A stretch of DNA of 64,000 nucleotides from Paenibacillus sp. FJAT-26967. Its GTDB lineage: Bacteria > Bacillota > Bacilli > Paenibacillales > NBRC-103111. The notes beneath the pieces were generated by a model that saw only the letters and a program-made list of their open reading frames with translations, was not told where the DNA came from and searched no databases. Where the stretch lies: the NCBI RefSeq assembly GCF_001541095.1, contig NZ_LMXH01000001.1, positions 1,128,048-1,192,047 on the forward strand, in the 5' to 3' direction. The translations under genes were made by a program, and so were the position numbers. Positions 54,970-63,912 of this stretch are shown one piece after another; within the stretch, counting starts at the first letter, position 1; each line of letters opens with the position of its first letter.

Positions 54970-56304
54970 ATGAAAAAGAAATTAGTGACTACGGTTGCAC
55001 TGGCTGTAGGTCTGACATCTGTTCTTGCAGCTTGCGGCAAGGAACCTGCTGCTTCAACTAATCCGGGTGCGACTTCAACAACAACAGCACCTAAAGAATT
55101 CACAGTATCTTTCCGTCATACTCAAATTAAAGACACGGCTAAGAAGAGAAAGGCTATGTTCGAAGACGTGCTTAAAGAGGTTGAAGGAAAAGTGCCTGGG
55201 CTTAAATTTGAGCCGGAAGGTGTAGACGAAGTAGTTAACCGTGACACGAAGCTGAAAGCGGAAATGGCTGCCGGCAACCCTCCAAAGATCTTCGAATTGT
55301 TTGGCGGCGCGGATACAAAGAACTATGCGAAAACAAACAACCTGCTTGATCTGACACCAATCCTGAAAGAACTTAACCTTACTGACAGCTTCGTAGACCT
55401 GTCCGAGTTTACTGTAGATGGCAAAGTTTACGGACTTCCGACTGCAGGATACATTCAAGGTGTTTTCTATAACAAGAAAATTTTCAAAGACAACGGCGTT
55501 GAAGTTCCAAAAACTTATGCTGAATTCCTGAAAGTTGCCGAAACATTGAAAGGCAAAGGCGTTACTCCTCTTGCTCTGGGCGGTAACGAAGCATGGGCGC
55601 TTAATATGCTGCCTAACACACTTTATGTCCGTAACGGTGGACAAGAAGCTGTAGCGGGTCTTGTAAGCGGAACGACCAAATGGACGGACGAAGCTTTCGT
55701 TAAAGGCCACAAGCAATTTAAAGAAGACATGTGGGATAAAGGATTCTTCAACCAAGATGCACCAGCTCTGAAATATGCTCAAATGCAAGATTTGTTTGCA
55801 GGCGGCAAAGCAGCTATGATCTTCGATGGCGGCTGGGCTAACCAGAAGTATTCCAATCCGGATCAATCCAAAATCGTAGCAGACCTCGGATTCTTTAACT
55901 TCCCGACAGTTGATGGCGGTAAAGGTAATGAACTGATCAACGGTTCTTACTCCAACGGTTTCGGTTTCTCCGCGAAGCTGAACGAGAACGAGAAGAAAGC
56001 CGTAACTGAATTCATTAAAGTAATGTACTCCGAGAAATACCAAGTTCGTCAGCTGACTGAAGAAGGATTCTTCCCGTCCATGAAGCTGAAAACTGGAGAT
56101 GTTAAGCCAATCATCAACGAAATGCTTAAAGCGGCTGAAGGCAAGAAAACATTCCCTGCATTCGATGCAGTTGTTCAACCAAAAGTGAAGCTGGATCTTG
56201 AGAACGGTATGCAGGCACTGGTTGGCGGCAAGAAGAAAGTTGAAGAAGTCCTGGCGGATGTTCAAAAATCCCAGGAAGCTGAGAATAAAAAAGCAGCAAA
56301 ATAA
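54970..56304 (+). CDS. Sugar ABC transporter substrate-binding lipoprotein
   Basis: A 444-residue extracellular solute-binding protein (SBP family 1). The signal peptide MKKKLVTTVALAVGLTSVLAAC ends in lipobox LAAC (Cys22). A Ser/Thr-rich linker follows, then a bilobal domain with GKVYGLPTAGYIQGVFYNKKIF and LFAGGKAAMIFDGGWANQ, typical of oligosaccharide binders. GGGGAGGTC precedes the ATG. It heads a set with two permeases, a two-component system and nagZ, so it likely binds an N-acetylhexosamine-containing sugar. An intergenic hairpin follows. Confidence 0.92.
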   Translation: MKKKLVTTVALAVGLTSVLAACGKEPAASTNPGATSTTTAPKEFTVSFRHTQIKDTAKKRKAMFEDVLKEVEGKVPGLKFEPEGVDEVVNRDTKLKAEMAAGNPPKIFELFGGADTKNYAKTNNLLDLTPILKELNLTDSFVDLSEFTVDGKVYGLPTAGYIQGVFYNKKIFKDNGVEVPKTYAEFLKVAETLKGKGVTPLALGGNEAWALNMLPNTLYVRNGGQEAVAGLVSGTTKWTDEAFVKGHKQFKEDMWDKGFFNQDAPALKYAQMQDLFAGGKAAMIFDGGWANQKYSNPDQSKIVADLGFFNFPTVDGGKGNELINGSYSNGFGFSAKLNENEKKAVTEFIKVMYSEKYQVRQLTEEGFFPSMKLKTGDVKPIINEMLKAAEGKKTFPAFDAVVQPKVKLDLENGMQALVGGKKKVEEVLADVQKSQEAENKKAAK

Positions 56305-56324
56305 TAAGCAAGAGATAAAAATTA

Positions 56325-56352
56325 AACGGGTATCACCCAAAGTGGTACCCGT
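56325..56352 (+). terminator. Stem-loop between solute-binding protein and permease genes
   Basis: ACGGGTATCAC pairs with GTGGTACCCGT (one G-T) around CCAAA, with only a weak T tract after it. Such partial terminators or 3' stabilisers commonly keep the binding-protein mRNA more abundant than that of the permeases. Confidence 0.75.
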
Positions 56353-56387
56353 TCTTATTCACATTCGTGTGAAGGATGGAGGCTGCT

Positions 56388-57275
56388 ATGAATAAGGTTT
56401 ATCGAAATCCTCTGGCATATTTGGTGTTTATTATACCTACCTTATTTTTTTACTGTACTTTCTATTTATACCCGCTGCTCTCAACGCTTCGTTATGGTTT
56501 TACCGACTGGGACGGTTTAACGGCTCCGGCTTTTAACGGGCTTGATAATTTAATGAAAGCAATGGGGGATGAATACTTCTGGACATCTGTTAAAAATAAT
56601 TTGTACTTCATTTTATTTTCAGTCTTTGTTCAGGTCCCTGTCATTGTCATCTTCTCCGTATTAATCTCTGAAGTTAAAAAACTGCGCGGTTTTTATAAAA
56701 CAACCGTTTTCCTTCCTAGTATTTTGTCAACCGCAGTTGTTGGCGTACTTTGGTCGATTTCAGTTTTTGATCCTACTGTTGGCTTGTTAAACAAAATTTT
56801 AGATTTCACCGGTCTTTCGAGTCTGACAAGATTGTGGCTGGCTGATGAATCAACGGCCATGTTATCCATTTTGCTTACAAACGCCTGGCAGTGGACGGGT
56901 TTCTACATCGTTCTTGTACTAGCTGCCATATTCGGTATTTCTAAAGAAATTTATGAGGCTGCCGAGATCGATGGGGCAACCGGTTATCAAAGAGCGCTTA
57001 TGATTACAGTTCCGCTCATCAGACCAATCCTTGGTGTCATTGTCCTATTGTCGATTACCGGAGCTATGAAGGCACTGGATATTGTCATGGTTATGACCAA
57101 AGGCGGACCTTATGGTGTAACGGAAGTAATGGCTTCTTATATGTATAGAATCGGATTTACGAGCAATGATTACGGATACGCCAATATGATCGCCATTCTG
57201 ATCTTTGTATTCACGCTCATCATTACTCTATTCAGCAATATGCTCACAAAAAAATTAGAGGATGTGGAGAACTAG
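56388..57275 (+). CDS. Sugar ABC transporter permease, MalF type
   Basis: First membrane subunit of a carbohydrate importer (CUT1), 295 residues and six helices. The EAA loop that contacts the ATPase reads EAAEIDGATGYQRALMITVPLIRP, near residue 190. ATG 56388 is chosen because GGAGG lies five bases upstream; ATG 56376 is in frame but precedes that site. No ATPase gene is in the cluster, so a shared MsmX-like ATPase encoded elsewhere is expected. Confidence 0.93.
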   Translation: MNKVYRNPLAYLVFIIPTLFFYCTFYLYPLLSTLRYGFTDWDGLTAPAFNGLDNLMKAMGDEYFWTSVKNNLYFILFSVFVQVPVIVIFSVLISEVKKLRGFYKTTVFLPSILSTAVVGVLWSISVFDPTVGLLNKILDFTGLSSLTRLWLADESTAMLSILLTNAWQWTGFYIVLVLAAIFGISKEIYEAAEIDGATGYQRALMITVPLIRPILGVIVLLSITGAMKALDIVMVMTKGGPYGVTEVMASYMYRIGFTSNDYGYANMIAILIFVFTLIITLFSNMLTKKLEDVEN

Positions 57276-58118
57276 ATGGCGAAATTTAAGAGTGGGTTTC
57301 TCCACACTTTCTTGCTTGTATATGTATTTGTGACCTTGTACCCTCTATTCTGGGCCTTTCAAAATTCATTTAAAAAGCACGTGGATATCGTTGAAAGCCC
57401 GTTTTCTCTAATCAGAAATTTTACGGTGGACAACTATATTAATGCCTGGTCCAGTTCCAATATTGGACGTTACTTTATGAACAGCCTGTATATAAGTACA
57501 TTTTCTAGTATCGTAACCATTGTTTTAGCTTCTATGACGGCTTATGCTCTTACAAGAATGGTATTCCCTAGAATGAACAAAGTGGTCACTGCCGTATTCT
57601 TACTGGCTATTATGGTTCCGGCAGGTTCCCTGTTAATCCCTCTTTATAAGTTTATTCTTACGATAACAAATAATCTTGGCATCAAACTTTATGACACTCA
57701 CTGGTCCTTGATATTGCCGTATATCGCCTTTGGATTGTCTCTTTCCATTATTATTATTATGGCATTTATTAAGTCACTTCCCAAGGAGCTTGAAGAAGCC
57801 GGTGTTATGGACGGCCTCTCCATCTACGGTTTGTTTACAAGAATTGTACTGCCTCTTATGACTCCGGCAATCGTAACGGTGTTTATCATTAACTTCCTGG
57901 GACACTGGAATGAATTTGTCCTGGCGAATGTTATGTTGTCCAAAGAAAACCTGCGTACTTTACCGGTTGCTATGGCTTCGATGAACAATGGATTATCGAT
58001 GAACTATGGTAGTCTGCTTGCGGCAACCATGTTCAGTATTATTCCGGTCGTCATTATTTATGCTATACTTCAAGAGAAGATTATCGAAGGCTTGGCTGCG
58101 GGAAGCGTCAAAGGGTAA
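57276..58118 (+). CDS. Sugar ABC transporter permease, MalG type
   Basis: Second membrane subunit of the CUT1 importer, 280 residues and six helices, with the EAA loop EEAGVMDGLSIYGLFTRIVLPLMTP near residue 170. It starts immediately after the stop of the first permease gene, so translation is coupled. The C-terminal QEKIIEGLAAGSVKG is the standard MalG-type ending. Confidence 0.93.
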   Translation: MAKFKSGFLHTFLLVYVFVTLYPLFWAFQNSFKKHVDIVESPFSLIRNFTVDNYINAWSSSNIGRYFMNSLYISTFSSIVTIVLASMTAYALTRMVFPRMNKVVTAVFLLAIMVPAGSLLIPLYKFILTITNNLGIKLYDTHWSLILPYIAFGLSLSIIIIMAFIKSLPKELEEAGVMDGLSIYGLFTRIVLPLMTPAIVTVFIINFLGHWNEFVLANVMLSKENLRTLPVAMASMNNGLSMNYGSLLAATMFSIIPVVIIYAILQEKIIEGLAAGSVKG

Positions 58119-58141
58119 AGGGAGAGGGAAGAGGAACAGAG

Positions 58142-59923
58142 ATGATGAATTTACGAAAAAAAGTATTTATAGCATTCATGGGATTTATCATCGTTCCTCT
58201 TCTCATTATTTGTTTCATTACTTACTTGATGTTTCAAAATGTGACGGAGAAAAAGTACACGGAACAATCCGAGTTAACGGTGAAATCTATTGGCCGGAAT
58301 ATTGCGGGAATTATCAAAGAAGCCAATTATCAATCGGATTCCTGGATGCTCAAAGATATTCAATCGCTATTGATTACTCTTAACGATCCGAATAATTTAG
58401 AAGGTAGAAAAGATCCGAAAAACGATTATAAATTGAGGAATATTTTCCTCACGTATGAACCGCTGGGAACTTTCTCTTTGTACAATCTGCTTGGCGAAAA
58501 ATTTTCTAGTGGTGTTATTCCTTTCAGTCATGTTCCCTTCGAAGTTCTAAGCAAGCATCCTATCTATGAGGAAGTCCGTAATTTGCACGGCTTCCCCAGA
58601 TGGATCGGACCTTATGAGAACCCTGAGCTGACGGGGAATAATAATTTGTTTAGCCAGATCCGGATTGTCAATGAGTTTGAGACTCCGAGTAATAAAATCG
58701 GCACGATGTTCCTGCAATTTGATTTTAAAGAAATGGATAAGATCTTTAATTTCTATAACCAGGAAAACAGTCACTTCCTGCTCGTAAATCAGCAGGGAGT
58801 GATTTTGTATGACAACCGCAAAGTTATTAATGGTACGAATTTAAAAAAATATTTGTCGGAACGGATCGAGCTGAATACGAGTTATACTTCCACGAAGATG
58901 GACTTTGATGGTGTTGAGAGTGTTGTTACGATCTATGACGTCGGGCTTGAAAAGTATGGGGCCCCGAAGTGGATGCTGATTTCAATAACACCTTGGGACT
59001 ATTTATCCGGAGATCTGGCAGCTATTTTAAAATGGGTCAGCTTGATTATGCTCCTATTTCTCATTTCAGCCTTGTTATTTAACTTGCTTTTCGTAAACCG
59101 CTATATCCGTTTCATTATACGGATCGTCAGTTCCATGAAGCAGGTTGAGCGCGGGGATCTGGATGTCAGGGTTAAAGTCGAAGGCAAGGACGAAACAACG
59201 ATTCTGGCCAGAGGCTTCAACAGCCTCGTTCTAAGAATTAACGATCTTCTGGAAGAGGTCAAGCAGGAGCAGGAACGCAAAAACAAGGCCGAGCTCATGC
59301 TTCTTCAGGCGCAGATCAAACCGCATTTTCTGTTTAATACGCTGGAGTCCATTAATGCTCTTGCTGTACAAAACCAAGGTAAAAAAGTGAGCCAGCTTGT
59401 GTATCGACTCGGTACCATTCTGAGAATTAGTTTCCATCATAAAGAAGAGATTGCAATTGGATTGGAACTGGATTATCTTAAGAATTATATGGAAATTCAA
59501 AAGTATCGTTTTGAGGAATTATTTGATTTTGAAATAAACTTGCCGAGAGAACTTGAGAACTTCTCGATCTTAAAACTAACGCTTCAGCCTCTTGTGGAGA
59601 ATAGTATTCAGCATGGATTTGAAGGGATTTCTTACAAAGGAATCATTTCAATTCGTGCAGAGGACGGGGGAGATCATATCGTTCTGTGGCTCGAAGACAA
59701 TGGAATCGGAATTCCGGACGATGTGCTTGCGAGGTTCCAGTATCGTAAGGGTTATGTACAAAAGAGTGAAGCAGAGCAAGCTATACGTGTTGGATTAGGT
59801 GTCATGAATGTAGGGGACCGGCTTCGGATTCACTATGGCACGGGATACGGATTATACATTTGCAGCGAACCGGGGAAGGGTACACGGATCAAATGCATCA
59901 TACCGAAAACGACAGCCAGGTGA
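58142..59923 (+). CDS. Sensor histidine kinase, YesM/LytS type
   Basis: A 593-residue membrane kinase. A first helix (about 8-30), a large extracellular sensor (about 31-290), a second helix and HAMP precede a His_kinase domain with QAQIKPHFLFNTLESINALA. An HATPase follows with N-box LQPLVENSIQHGFEG and EDNGIGIPDDV. This class typically senses extracellular sugars or the loaded binding protein and controls the adjacent importer through an AraC-type regulator. ATG 58142 (GAGGAAC upstream) is followed by another ATG. The stop overlaps or abuts the regulator gene. Confidence 0.93.
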   Translation: MMNLRKKVFIAFMGFIIVPLLIICFITYLMFQNVTEKKYTEQSELTVKSIGRNIAGIIKEANYQSDSWMLKDIQSLLITLNDPNNLEGRKDPKNDYKLRNIFLTYEPLGTFSLYNLLGEKFSSGVIPFSHVPFEVLSKHPIYEEVRNLHGFPRWIGPYENPELTGNNNLFSQIRIVNEFETPSNKIGTMFLQFDFKEMDKIFNFYNQENSHFLLVNQQGVILYDNRKVINGTNLKKYLSERIELNTSYTSTKMDFDGVESVVTIYDVGLEKYGAPKWMLISITPWDYLSGDLAAILKWVSLIMLLFLISALLFNLLFVNRYIRFIIRIVSSMKQVERGDLDVRVKVEGKDETTILARGFNSLVLRINDLLEEVKQEQERKNKAELMLLQAQIKPHFLFNTLESINALAVQNQGKKVSQLVYRLGTILRISFHHKEEIAIGLELDYLKNYMEIQKYRFEELFDFEINLPRELENFSILKLTLQPLVENSIQHGFEGISYKGIISIRAEDGGDHIVLWLEDNGIGIPDDVLARFQYRKGYVQKSEAEQAIRVGLGVMNVGDRLRIHYGTGYGLYICSEPGKGTRIKCIIPKTTAR

Positions 59924-59928
59924 TGAAT

Positions 59929-61518
59929 ATGAATTTAAAAGCACTGTTAGTTGATGACGAAATTAATATTTTGCGAAATCTTCAAATCGTGATTCCATGG
60001 GAGAAGCACGGCATTGAGGTGGTCGGGCTTGCCCATAATGGTGTGAAGGCACTGGAGATGGTGCAGGAGCATCAGCCGGACCTCGTGTTAAGCGATATCC
60101 GGATGCCGCTCATGGACGGGATCGGCTTCTTAGAGAAGGTGAGCCAGCTTGACAAGGATATTCAGGTTATTCTTCTTACCGGTTTCCAGGAATTCGAATA
60201 TGCCCGTTCAGCTCTTAAATTCGGAGCAAAGGATTATATCCTTAAGCCGATTAATTACGAAGAACTGGAAGCGATTGTAGTAAGAATAGCAACTGAAATT
60301 CGCGAAAAGCGCAAAGCGGAGCTGGATGAGCAGAAGAAGTGGAGCCGGGTTAAGCATTTGGCATATGAAAAGTTTTTGTTTGATATTTTGCTCGATTATA
60401 CCAATGTGTCGACACGTCACTTTTTCGAAGATGACAACAGCCTAGAAGAAACGGAATTTACACTTCTGCTGATTGACCTCGACAATTATTCGCAGCTTTC
60501 CCGGAAGTGGAGCGAGAAGGAACGGAAGCTGGAGAATTTTGCGGTTCGTAATGTCCTTCAGGATGCGCTTGGGCCTTATCAACTGTTATATTCCGTTCTG
60601 CAAACCCGCGAAGGGGAATGGTGCGTGCTTATCCGGCAGCTTCAGGCGACCGTCTTCAATCGAGACGAAGTCTATAGCTGGAGTGATACGCTTCAGAATG
60701 CGGTCAAGCAGAATGTTAAGCTGACTGTTAGCGTCGGCATTTATCCGGAGCATCTGTCCGTGCTTAAACTGGCGGAGGCCTATAAGAAATTGCAGAGATC
60801 GCTGCAGCTTTCACCGAATGTTGAGCAGATTCTTATGCTTGAGGAAACCAACCCCAACCGCAATGAGTTAAATAATTCGCTGTGGGAATTAGTGGAAGGC
60901 ATCGTATCGAGCTTAAAAAGACGAGATAAAGCCCGGATGGAAGCGACCTTCGAGAAGCTCAATGAAAGTCTGAGAGCGATCTCGGAGCATTCTTATTTGC
61001 GTGTGGAGCAAATTCTGCACTTCCTGATTCTTCACCTGATCCGTGAAATGCGCGAAATCAGCATTATCTCCGATGAAGAGGAACGCGCTCTATGGGCGAA
61101 TCTGGAGAGAAGTGTCGGGGTCAAGGATCTGCTGGCGACTATTCACCAGCTTATTAATGACTGTATGAATGCGGGCATGAACCGCAAACCGAGTGAGCTC
61201 CTTATGATGAATGCCAAAGAGTATATCTCCAAGAACTTATCAAACGATTTCGGTGTGGAGGAGATTGCCGATCATTTGGGTATCAGCTGCAGTTATTTCA
61301 GCCTTCTGTTCAAACAGCATTTTTCGGAAACGTTCCTGGAATATTTGACTCGTCAGCGTATCGAGCTGTCGAAGTCTCTGCTTAGAATGAGCGATAAGAG
61401 CATCACCCAGATCGGCAAACAAGTGGGTTATGCGGAACGCCGTTACTTTACAAGGGTCTTCTTTAAGTTCACCGGTAAGACGCCGTCCGAATACAGGGAA
61501 CAAATTTTAAGTGAGTAG
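59929..61518 (+). CDS. AraC-family response regulator, YesN type
   Basis: The 529-residue partner of the upstream kinase. A receiver domain (1-120) has the acidic pocket VDDE, the phosphoacceptor Asp56 in LVLSDIRMP, and Lys in LKPIN. A long linker follows (about 150-420). Two C-terminal AraC helix-turn-helix motifs come last: VEEIADHLGISCSYFSLLFKQ and SITQIGKQVGYAERRYFTRVF. ATG 59929, six bases after AGGTGATG, is preferred; ATG 59923 overlaps the kinase stop. It probably activates the solute-binding protein promoter. Confidence 0.92.
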   Translation: MNLKALLVDDEINILRNLQIVIPWEKHGIEVVGLAHNGVKALEMVQEHQPDLVLSDIRMPLMDGIGFLEKVSQLDKDIQVILLTGFQEFEYARSALKFGAKDYILKPINYEELEAIVVRIATEIREKRKAELDEQKKWSRVKHLAYEKFLFDILLDYTNVSTRHFFEDDNSLEETEFTLLLIDLDNYSQLSRKWSEKERKLENFAVRNVLQDALGPYQLLYSVLQTREGEWCVLIRQLQATVFNRDEVYSWSDTLQNAVKQNVKLTVSVGIYPEHLSVLKLAEAYKKLQRSLQLSPNVEQILMLEETNPNRNELNNSLWELVEGIVSSLKRRDKARMEATFEKLNESLRAISEHSYLRVEQILHFLILHLIREMREISIISDEEERALWANLERSVGVKDLLATIHQLINDCMNAGMNRKPSELLMMNAKEYISKNLSNDFGVEEIADHLGISCSYFSLLFKQHFSETFLEYLTRQRIELSKSLLRMSDKSITQIGKQVGYAERRYFTRVFFKFTGKTPSEYREQILSE

Positions 61519-61541
61519 GTCAAACGGAGGGATAGAAACCG

Positions 61542-63179
61542 ATGAAGAAATTGGCAGATATGAACTTGAGACAGAAGATTGGACAGATGGTGATGTGCGG
61601 TTTTTCTGCCGCAGATGCAGAGGATTCGGCCAAGAAACCGAATCAAAGGATTATCCAGCTTATTAAAGAGTACGAAATCGGTGGCGTAATCCTGTTCCGT
61701 CGTAATCTCGACACGCCTCAACAGGTTGCCGAGCTGAATCATGAACTCCAGCTCCTGGCTGCAGACACTTCGGGAGGTCCGCTGCTGATCGGAATCGATC
61801 AGGAGGGCGGAATGGTCGCTCGGATTCACGAGGGCGTCGTCTGCATGCCTGGCAGCATGGCCATTGGTGCTACGCGCGATAAGCAAGCAGCTTACGAGAC
61901 TGCGCGTATAAGCGGCAAAGAGCTGCGTGCCATGGGGATTAACTTGAACTTTGCCCCGTGTCTCGACGTAAACAACAATCCGCTGAATCCGGTTATCGGA
62001 GTCCGTTCTTTCGGGGAGACGGCTGAACTGGTGGGAGAACTCGGGACAGCTGCCGTAAAAGGCTACCAAGCATCGGGTGTCGCACCCACGATTAAGCACT
62101 TCCCGGGGCATGGCGACACGCAGTCCGATTCTCACCATGCACTGCCGATGATCCCGCATGGTCTGGAGCGGCTGCGGGAGATGGAGTTCGCGCCGTTCGT
62201 ACGCGCGATCAACGAAGGTGCAGACGTGATTATGTCTGCGCATGTGATATTCCCGGCGCTGGAGCCCGATGGCCTCCCTTCGACCCTGTCGAAGCGGGTG
62301 CTCACGGATCTGCTGCGCGGAGAGCTCGGCTTTGGCGGCGTCATCGTGACGGACTGCCTCGAGATGAGAGCCATTGCCGACCATTACGGCACGGCTGAGG
62401 GAGCGGTCATGGCCGTTGAAGCAGGCGCGGATCTGCTGCTCGTCAGCCACAGGCTGCCCCTGCAAATCGAGACAATCGAGAAGCTGGTAGAGGCCGTGGA
62501 GTCGGGCCGGATCAGCGAAGCACGTATCGACGAATCTGTTGAACGCTTGCTGCAGCTTAAGCAGAAGCTTAGCATCACGGCGGGCGATGCCAGTCCGGCG
62601 GCTGTCTCTGCAGCAGTAGGGCTGCCGGAACATGTGGAGCTCGTGCGTGAGACTTTCAGGAAGAGCGTTACGCTCGTCAAAGACGAGCAGCAGCTGCCTC
62701 TTGCATCAGATAAGAAGACGTATGTGATCTGGGCTGAGGTCCGGGCGAATACTCAAATCGATGAGGTCATCGAGCAGGAGGAAACACTCGGTGCTTATTT
62801 GGCTGAGACAATCGCAGCGGTGACTGAAACCAGAATTGACACGATGCCAAGCGAGGCAGATGTCGAGCGTGTGCTGAGCGAAAGCAAGGACTATGATCAG
62901 GTGATTGTAGTCACGTACAACGCTTCATTCTCGCCGAATCAAATCCGCATCGTCAAAGAACTGGCCGCGAGAGATACTGTTCTCACCGTTGTTGCCGGAC
63001 GCAATCCGTTCGATTATATCGAGTTTCCGGAAGTGAAGACGTATGTGGCCAGTTATGAGAACCGCCCAAATGCGATGTATGCAGTCGCTGATGTGCTGAC
63101 GGGACGTCATCAAGCTGAGGGCAAACTGCCCGTCACATTGACTCCGGAATATTCTTTCGGCTGGTCCGGCCAGGCCTAA
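61542..63179 (+). CDS. nagZ: Cytoplasmic beta-N-acetylhexosaminidase (NagZ-type GH3)
   Basis: Glycoside hydrolase family 3 enzyme of 545 residues. IGIDQEGGMVARI (84-96) and IKHFPGHGDT (184-193) are followed by DSH (196-198), matching the Asp-His acid/base dyad specific to NagZ enzymes, and VTDCLEMRAI carries the nucleophile Asp271. A second alpha/beta domain (about 340-545) follows. There is no signal peptide, unlike the secreted B. subtilis NagZ, so it should act on imported substrate. Expected activity is removal of terminal N-acetylglucosamine from muropeptide or chitin-derived oligosaccharides. It is the last gene of the importer/two-component operon, 23 bases behind the regulator, and a terminator follows. 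Confidence 0.9.
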   Translation: MKKLADMNLRQKIGQMVMCGFSAADAEDSAKKPNQRIIQLIKEYEIGGVILFRRNLDTPQQVAELNHELQLLAADTSGGPLLIGIDQEGGMVARIHEGVVCMPGSMAIGATRDKQAAYETARISGKELRAMGINLNFAPCLDVNNNPLNPVIGVRSFGETAELVGELGTAAVKGYQASGVAPTIKHFPGHGDTQSDSHHALPMIPHGLERLREMEFAPFVRAINEGADVIMSAHVIFPALEPDGLPSTLSKRVLTDLLRGELGFGGVIVTDCLEMRAIADHYGTAEGAVMAVEAGADLLLVSHRLPLQIETIEKLVEAVESGRISEARIDESVERLLQLKQKLSITAGDASPAAVSAAVGLPEHVELVRETFRKSVTLVKDEQQLPLASDKKTYVIWAEVRANTQIDEVIEQEETLGAYLAETIAAVTETRIDTMPSEADVERVLSESKDYDQVIVVTYNASFSPNQIRIVKELAARDTVLTVVAGRNPFDYIEFPEVKTYVASYENRPNAMYAVADVLTGRHQAEGKLPVTLTPEYSFGWSGQA

Positions 63180-63192
63180 TCCCTAACAATCA

Positions 63193-63245
63193 TAAAGCCC
63201 TGCAAGCAAACGGGAAAGAGACGTTTGTTTACAGGGCTTTTCTTT
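63193..63245 (+). terminator. Terminator after nagZ
   Basis: AAAGCCCTG pairs with CAGGGCTTT, and CAAACG with CGTTTG inside it, followed by TCTTTG. It closes the sugar-utilisation operon. Confidence 0.85.
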
Positions 63246-63387
63246 GAGTACATCCGGAAACAAAAAAACATCCAATAAGTGAAGTGTATTGGTGGGGGAT
63301 ATACCAGAGGGAATAATAGATACAGCCGTCTAATCTCTAAGAGTGACAGATTTTCCAGTCGTGAAGTACAGAAGGGAAAGACACGTG

Positions 63388-63396
63388 CATACAATA
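63388..63396 (+). promoter_or_regulatory. Possible mother-cell (sigma-K/E-like) -10 element
   Basis: CATACAATA fits the sigma-K -10 pattern CATAnnnTA and the sigma-E -10 CATACAAT. An AC at 63368-63369 could be the sigma-K -35 core at 18-base spacing. It lies 62 bases before a small unknown gene. By-eye match only. Confidence 0.35.
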
Positions 63397-63457
63397 ATAA
63401 TGGCCTAGTCTTACGCAGGTCTGTCGCTCTTATCATGGTGCCCTAAGGAGGAAAGGT

Positions 63458-63730
63458 ATGGGAACAAACAGGTTAGCCGGTATACGCAAATTTATTACAC
63501 AAGAAAAAGAAAGGATCTTGTTAAATATCCGCAACGGTACGATCGGCCGGGAACAGGCAACCGGAAGTCTCAATACCTTGTATCAGCTTGCAGCGGATAT
63601 TCATGATATTAATTATATGAAGGAGCTCAGCTCCACAATTGCACTGCTGCGCTCTGCTTCAGATACTTGGCAAGGGCAAGGAATTTATGTGAATAAAACA
63701 GCGAATTCTGCACCTTATCCACCAGGTTGA
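63458..63730 (+). CDS. Small helical protein, unknown function
   Basis: A 90-residue protein with no family I recognise. It begins MGTNRLAGIRKFITQEKERIL and looks largely alpha-helical to about residue 70 (LNTLYQLAADIHDINYMKEL), followed by a Pro/Gly-containing tail. There is no signal, membrane segment or cysteine. The ribosome site AAGGAGGAAAGG before the ATG is strong, which supports a real gene. A mother-cell-like -10 element upstream suggests sporulation-time expression. The sda-like gene converges on it. Confidence 0.7.
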   Translation: MGTNRLAGIRKFITQEKERILLNIRNGTIGREQATGSLNTLYQLAADIHDINYMKELSSTIALLRSASDTWQGQGIYVNKTANSAPYPPG

Positions 63731-63774
63731 CTCATGCGTTCAAATCCAGAATAGGGGAAGCTTTGGTATAAAGA

Positions 63775-63912
63775 TTAATATAAATTGCGGCGTCTGATCT
63801 CGGAAGCTAGCTGTTGCAGAAATTCAGCACCCAGCTTATTTTGAAGAGCTTGGACGAAACAATCGAGCAGTTGATAGTCACTAAGCAGCTCTACCGGTGA
63901 TTTTTTCAGCAT
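63775..63912 (-). CDS. sda: Sda-like sporulation histidine kinase inhibitor (45 residues)
   Basis: A 45-codon frame, MLKKSPVELLSDYQLLDCF to IRRRNLY, resembles Sda. Sda is a helical-hairpin microprotein that binds the phosphorylation domain of sporulation kinases KinA/KinB and blocks sporulation during replication stress. Shared features are the LLSDyqLldcfvqAl first helix, FLQQLASEI second helix, and the RRRNL ending (RRxxL in Sda). AAAGGGATG lies about 10 bases upstream of the ATG on the minus strand. No DnaA box was seen in the 88 bases of upstream sequence available. A KinB-like kinase is encoded 18 kb away. Confidence 0.75.
   Translation of the reverse strand: MLKKSPVELLSDYQLLDCFVQALQNKLGAEFLQQLASEIRRRNLY

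Noticed and set aside
61542-63179. GH3 protein as a beta-glucosidase
   Set aside because: The DSH dyad after KHFPGHG is specific to NagZ-type hexosaminidases, and the protein is too short for typical three-domain beta-glucosidases.
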